Positions 63,080 to 64,000 of a stretch of DNA of 64,000 bases are shown piece by piece. The notes under the pieces were generated by a model that did no database searches, had not been told where the DNA came from, and worked only from the letters and a program-made list of their open reading frames with translations. The position numbers were made by a program, and so were the translations under genes. The DNA comes from Burkholderia sp. WSM2230. GTDB taxonomy: Bacteria > Pseudomonadota > Gammaproteobacteria > Burkholderiales > Burkholderiaceae. Within the stretch, counting starts at the first letter, position 1. Every line of letters begins with the position of its first letter. The DNA lies in the NCBI RefSeq assembly GCF_000472445.1, contig NZ_AXAJ01000006.1, positions 275,591-339,590 on the forward strand, read 5' to 3'.

Positions 63080-63479
63080 TTAGTGAAGTTTCTCGAAGAT
63101 GGCGGCATTGTCCTGCCCGCCGCCTATGCACATCGTCACAAGCGCATACCGTCAGCCGACACCTTGCAATTCGTGAAGCGCCTTGACGGTGATCAAAGCA
63201 TGGTCGATCCAGTCTGATGGCCTAGCGAGATACTGAGCCATTGGGATCCACCTTGGCCGGGTCCAGTCCGAGCTCCTGCGTGACCGCACACGCCTGAGCC
63301 GCAGACGCTTCGTTGGCCTCGATCAGATCGAAATCCGCGACGGAAAGACCGGCACGCTGGAGCGCGAGTCGAGTCGCCGGCACAGGACCGATCCCCATGT
63401 ACTGCGGATTGATGGCCGCATGGCCATAGCCAACAAGCCGCGCCATCGGTTGGATGCTGCGCCGCTTAGGCGGCTGCAT
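63080..63479 (-). pseudogene. Acetyl-CoA acetyltransferase (thiolase), C-terminal fragment with several lesions
   Basis: Reads ARLVGYGHAAINPQYMGIGPVPATR and FDLIEANEASAAQACAVTQELG, a thiolase C-domain. One base is missing after DPNGS (frame would go on GISLGHQTGS, the altered GHPIGAT motif), a second base is missing before ALITVKAL, and a stop (TGA) replaces Gly in HELQGVG-stop-RYALVTMC. The end [17 protein letters not shown] still shows the catalytic Cys motif. The whole N-terminal half is missing. A clear pseudogene. Confidence 0.88.
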
Positions 63480-63547
63480 CGTTTATCGCAGACGTTGCCT
63501 GCCGTTGCCGTTCCGTTATTCTTTACAAAGACGTGCTGATCACTGCT

Positions 63548-64000
63548 TCACATGTTCGGATAATTCGGCCCGCCACCACCTTCAGGCGTGACCCACACGA
63601 TGTTCTGGGTCGGGTCCTTGATGTCGCAGGTCTTGCAGTGCACGCAGTTCTGCGCGTTGATCACGAGGCGCTCGCTGCCGTCGTCGTTCTTCACGAACTC
63701 GTACACCGCCGCCGGGCAGTAACGCGACTCCGGACCGGCATAGGTCTGCCAGTTCACGTTCACCGGCACCGTCGGATCTTTCAGCGTCAGATGCGCGGGC
63801 TGGTTCTCTTCGTGATTCGTGTTCGAGATGAACACCGAAGACAACCGGTCGAACGTGAGCTTGCCATCCGGCTTTGGATACACGATCGGCTTGCACTGAG
63901 AGGCAGGCTTCAGCATCTCGTGATCCCAATGCTGGTGATGCAGCGTCCACGGCACGTTGCCGCCCAGCAGCTTCTGTTCGATGCCGACCATCAGCGTGCC
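63548..64000 (-). CDS. Electron-transfer flavoprotein:ubiquinone oxidoreductase, C-terminal part (cut by window edge)
   Basis: The last 150 residues of the protein; the gene continues past the right edge. The iron-sulfur segment is complete: [12 protein letters not shown], then [19 protein letters not shown], giving the four cysteines for a 4Fe-4S cluster, and the usual end [12 protein letters not shown]. Upstream in it, [28 protein letters not shown] is typical. The enzyme passes electrons from ETF to ubiquinone in the inner membrane. It marks the return to core genome. Confidence 0.95.
   Translation of the reverse strand, partial: GTLMVGIEQKLLGGNVPWTLHHQHWDHEMLKPASQCKPIVYPKPDGKLTFDRLSSVFISNTNHEENQPAHLTLKDPTVPVNVNWQTYAGPESRYCPAAVYEFVKNDDGSERLVINAQNCVHCKTCDIKDPTQNIVWVTPEGGGGPNYPNM

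Noticed and set aside
63080..63547. Attachment-site repeat of the tRNA-Leu 3' end at the right border of the accessory region
   Set aside because: No copy of the terminal GAGTCCTCTCCTGGGCACCA was found by reading; a computed search would be needed to exclude a diverged copy.

Overview
The window looks like a chromosomal segment of a high-GC betaproteobacterium of the Burkholderia/Paraburkholderia group. The evidence is the strong GC-rich codon bias, the aat-bpt-pyrD block, the rlmB-rnr-tRNA-Leu block, alkanesulfonate (ssu) genes and many Burkholderia-type small proteins. The genus call is an inference from gene content; no search was run.

Layout. 1-14.5 kb is mostly housekeeping and core: ssuD/ssuC, a 3-hydroxyisobutyryl-CoA hydrolase-like gene, small hypotheticals with two tandem-repeat tracts, an SMR efflux pump, initiator tRNA-fMet, a Nudix hydrolase, the two N-degron transferases (aat, bpt), pyrD, a two-gene piece of an amino-acid ABC importer, a Gfo/Idh/MocA oxidoreductase and a FadR-type regulator. 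From about 15 to 46 kb lies a large surface-polysaccharide locus: flippase, polymerase, initiating phosphoglycosyltransferase, outer-membrane export protein, tyrosine autokinase, seven glycosyltransferases, a methyltransferase, a two-domain alpha/beta hydrolase and a secreted beta-propeller protein. That is an apparently complete Wzx/Wzy export pathway, without nucleotide-sugar synthesis genes. Inside it sits a tightly overlapping five-gene operon (29.0-35.2 kb): carrier protein, acyl-CoA-dehydrogenase-like protein, amino acid:[carrier protein] ligase, DUF1839 protein and a GH2 beta-mannosidase-like enzyme. I regard this as the best candidate for a poorly described system. The ligase would load an amino acid onto the carrier, the flavoprotein could oxidise it, and DUF1839 (which looks BtrH/papain-like by motif) could transfer it, perhaps to the polysaccharide.

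46.3-51.2 kb returns to core genes (rpiA, rlmB, rnr and two near-identical tRNA-Leu(CAG) genes, each with its own promoter and terminator). Downstream of the second tRNA-Leu, from 51.2 to about 63.5 kb, is an accessory and partly decaying region: an AT-richer orphan ORF, a LysR/cupin/carboxymuconolactone-decarboxylase-type group, an HU gene with a one-base lesion, an XRE regulator, and a three-gene set (LVIVD-repeat lipoprotein, secreted helical phospholipase/nuclease-like protein, FedA-like multi-pass membrane protein). It also holds an AraC pseudogene broken by an 8-bp duplication, a toxin-nuclease remnant, an intact 3-hydroxyacyl-CoA dehydrogenase and a thiolase pseudogene. The window ends inside the ETF:ubiquinone oxidoreductase gene, again core.

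No CRISPR array, rRNA, recognisable transposase or integrase was seen.
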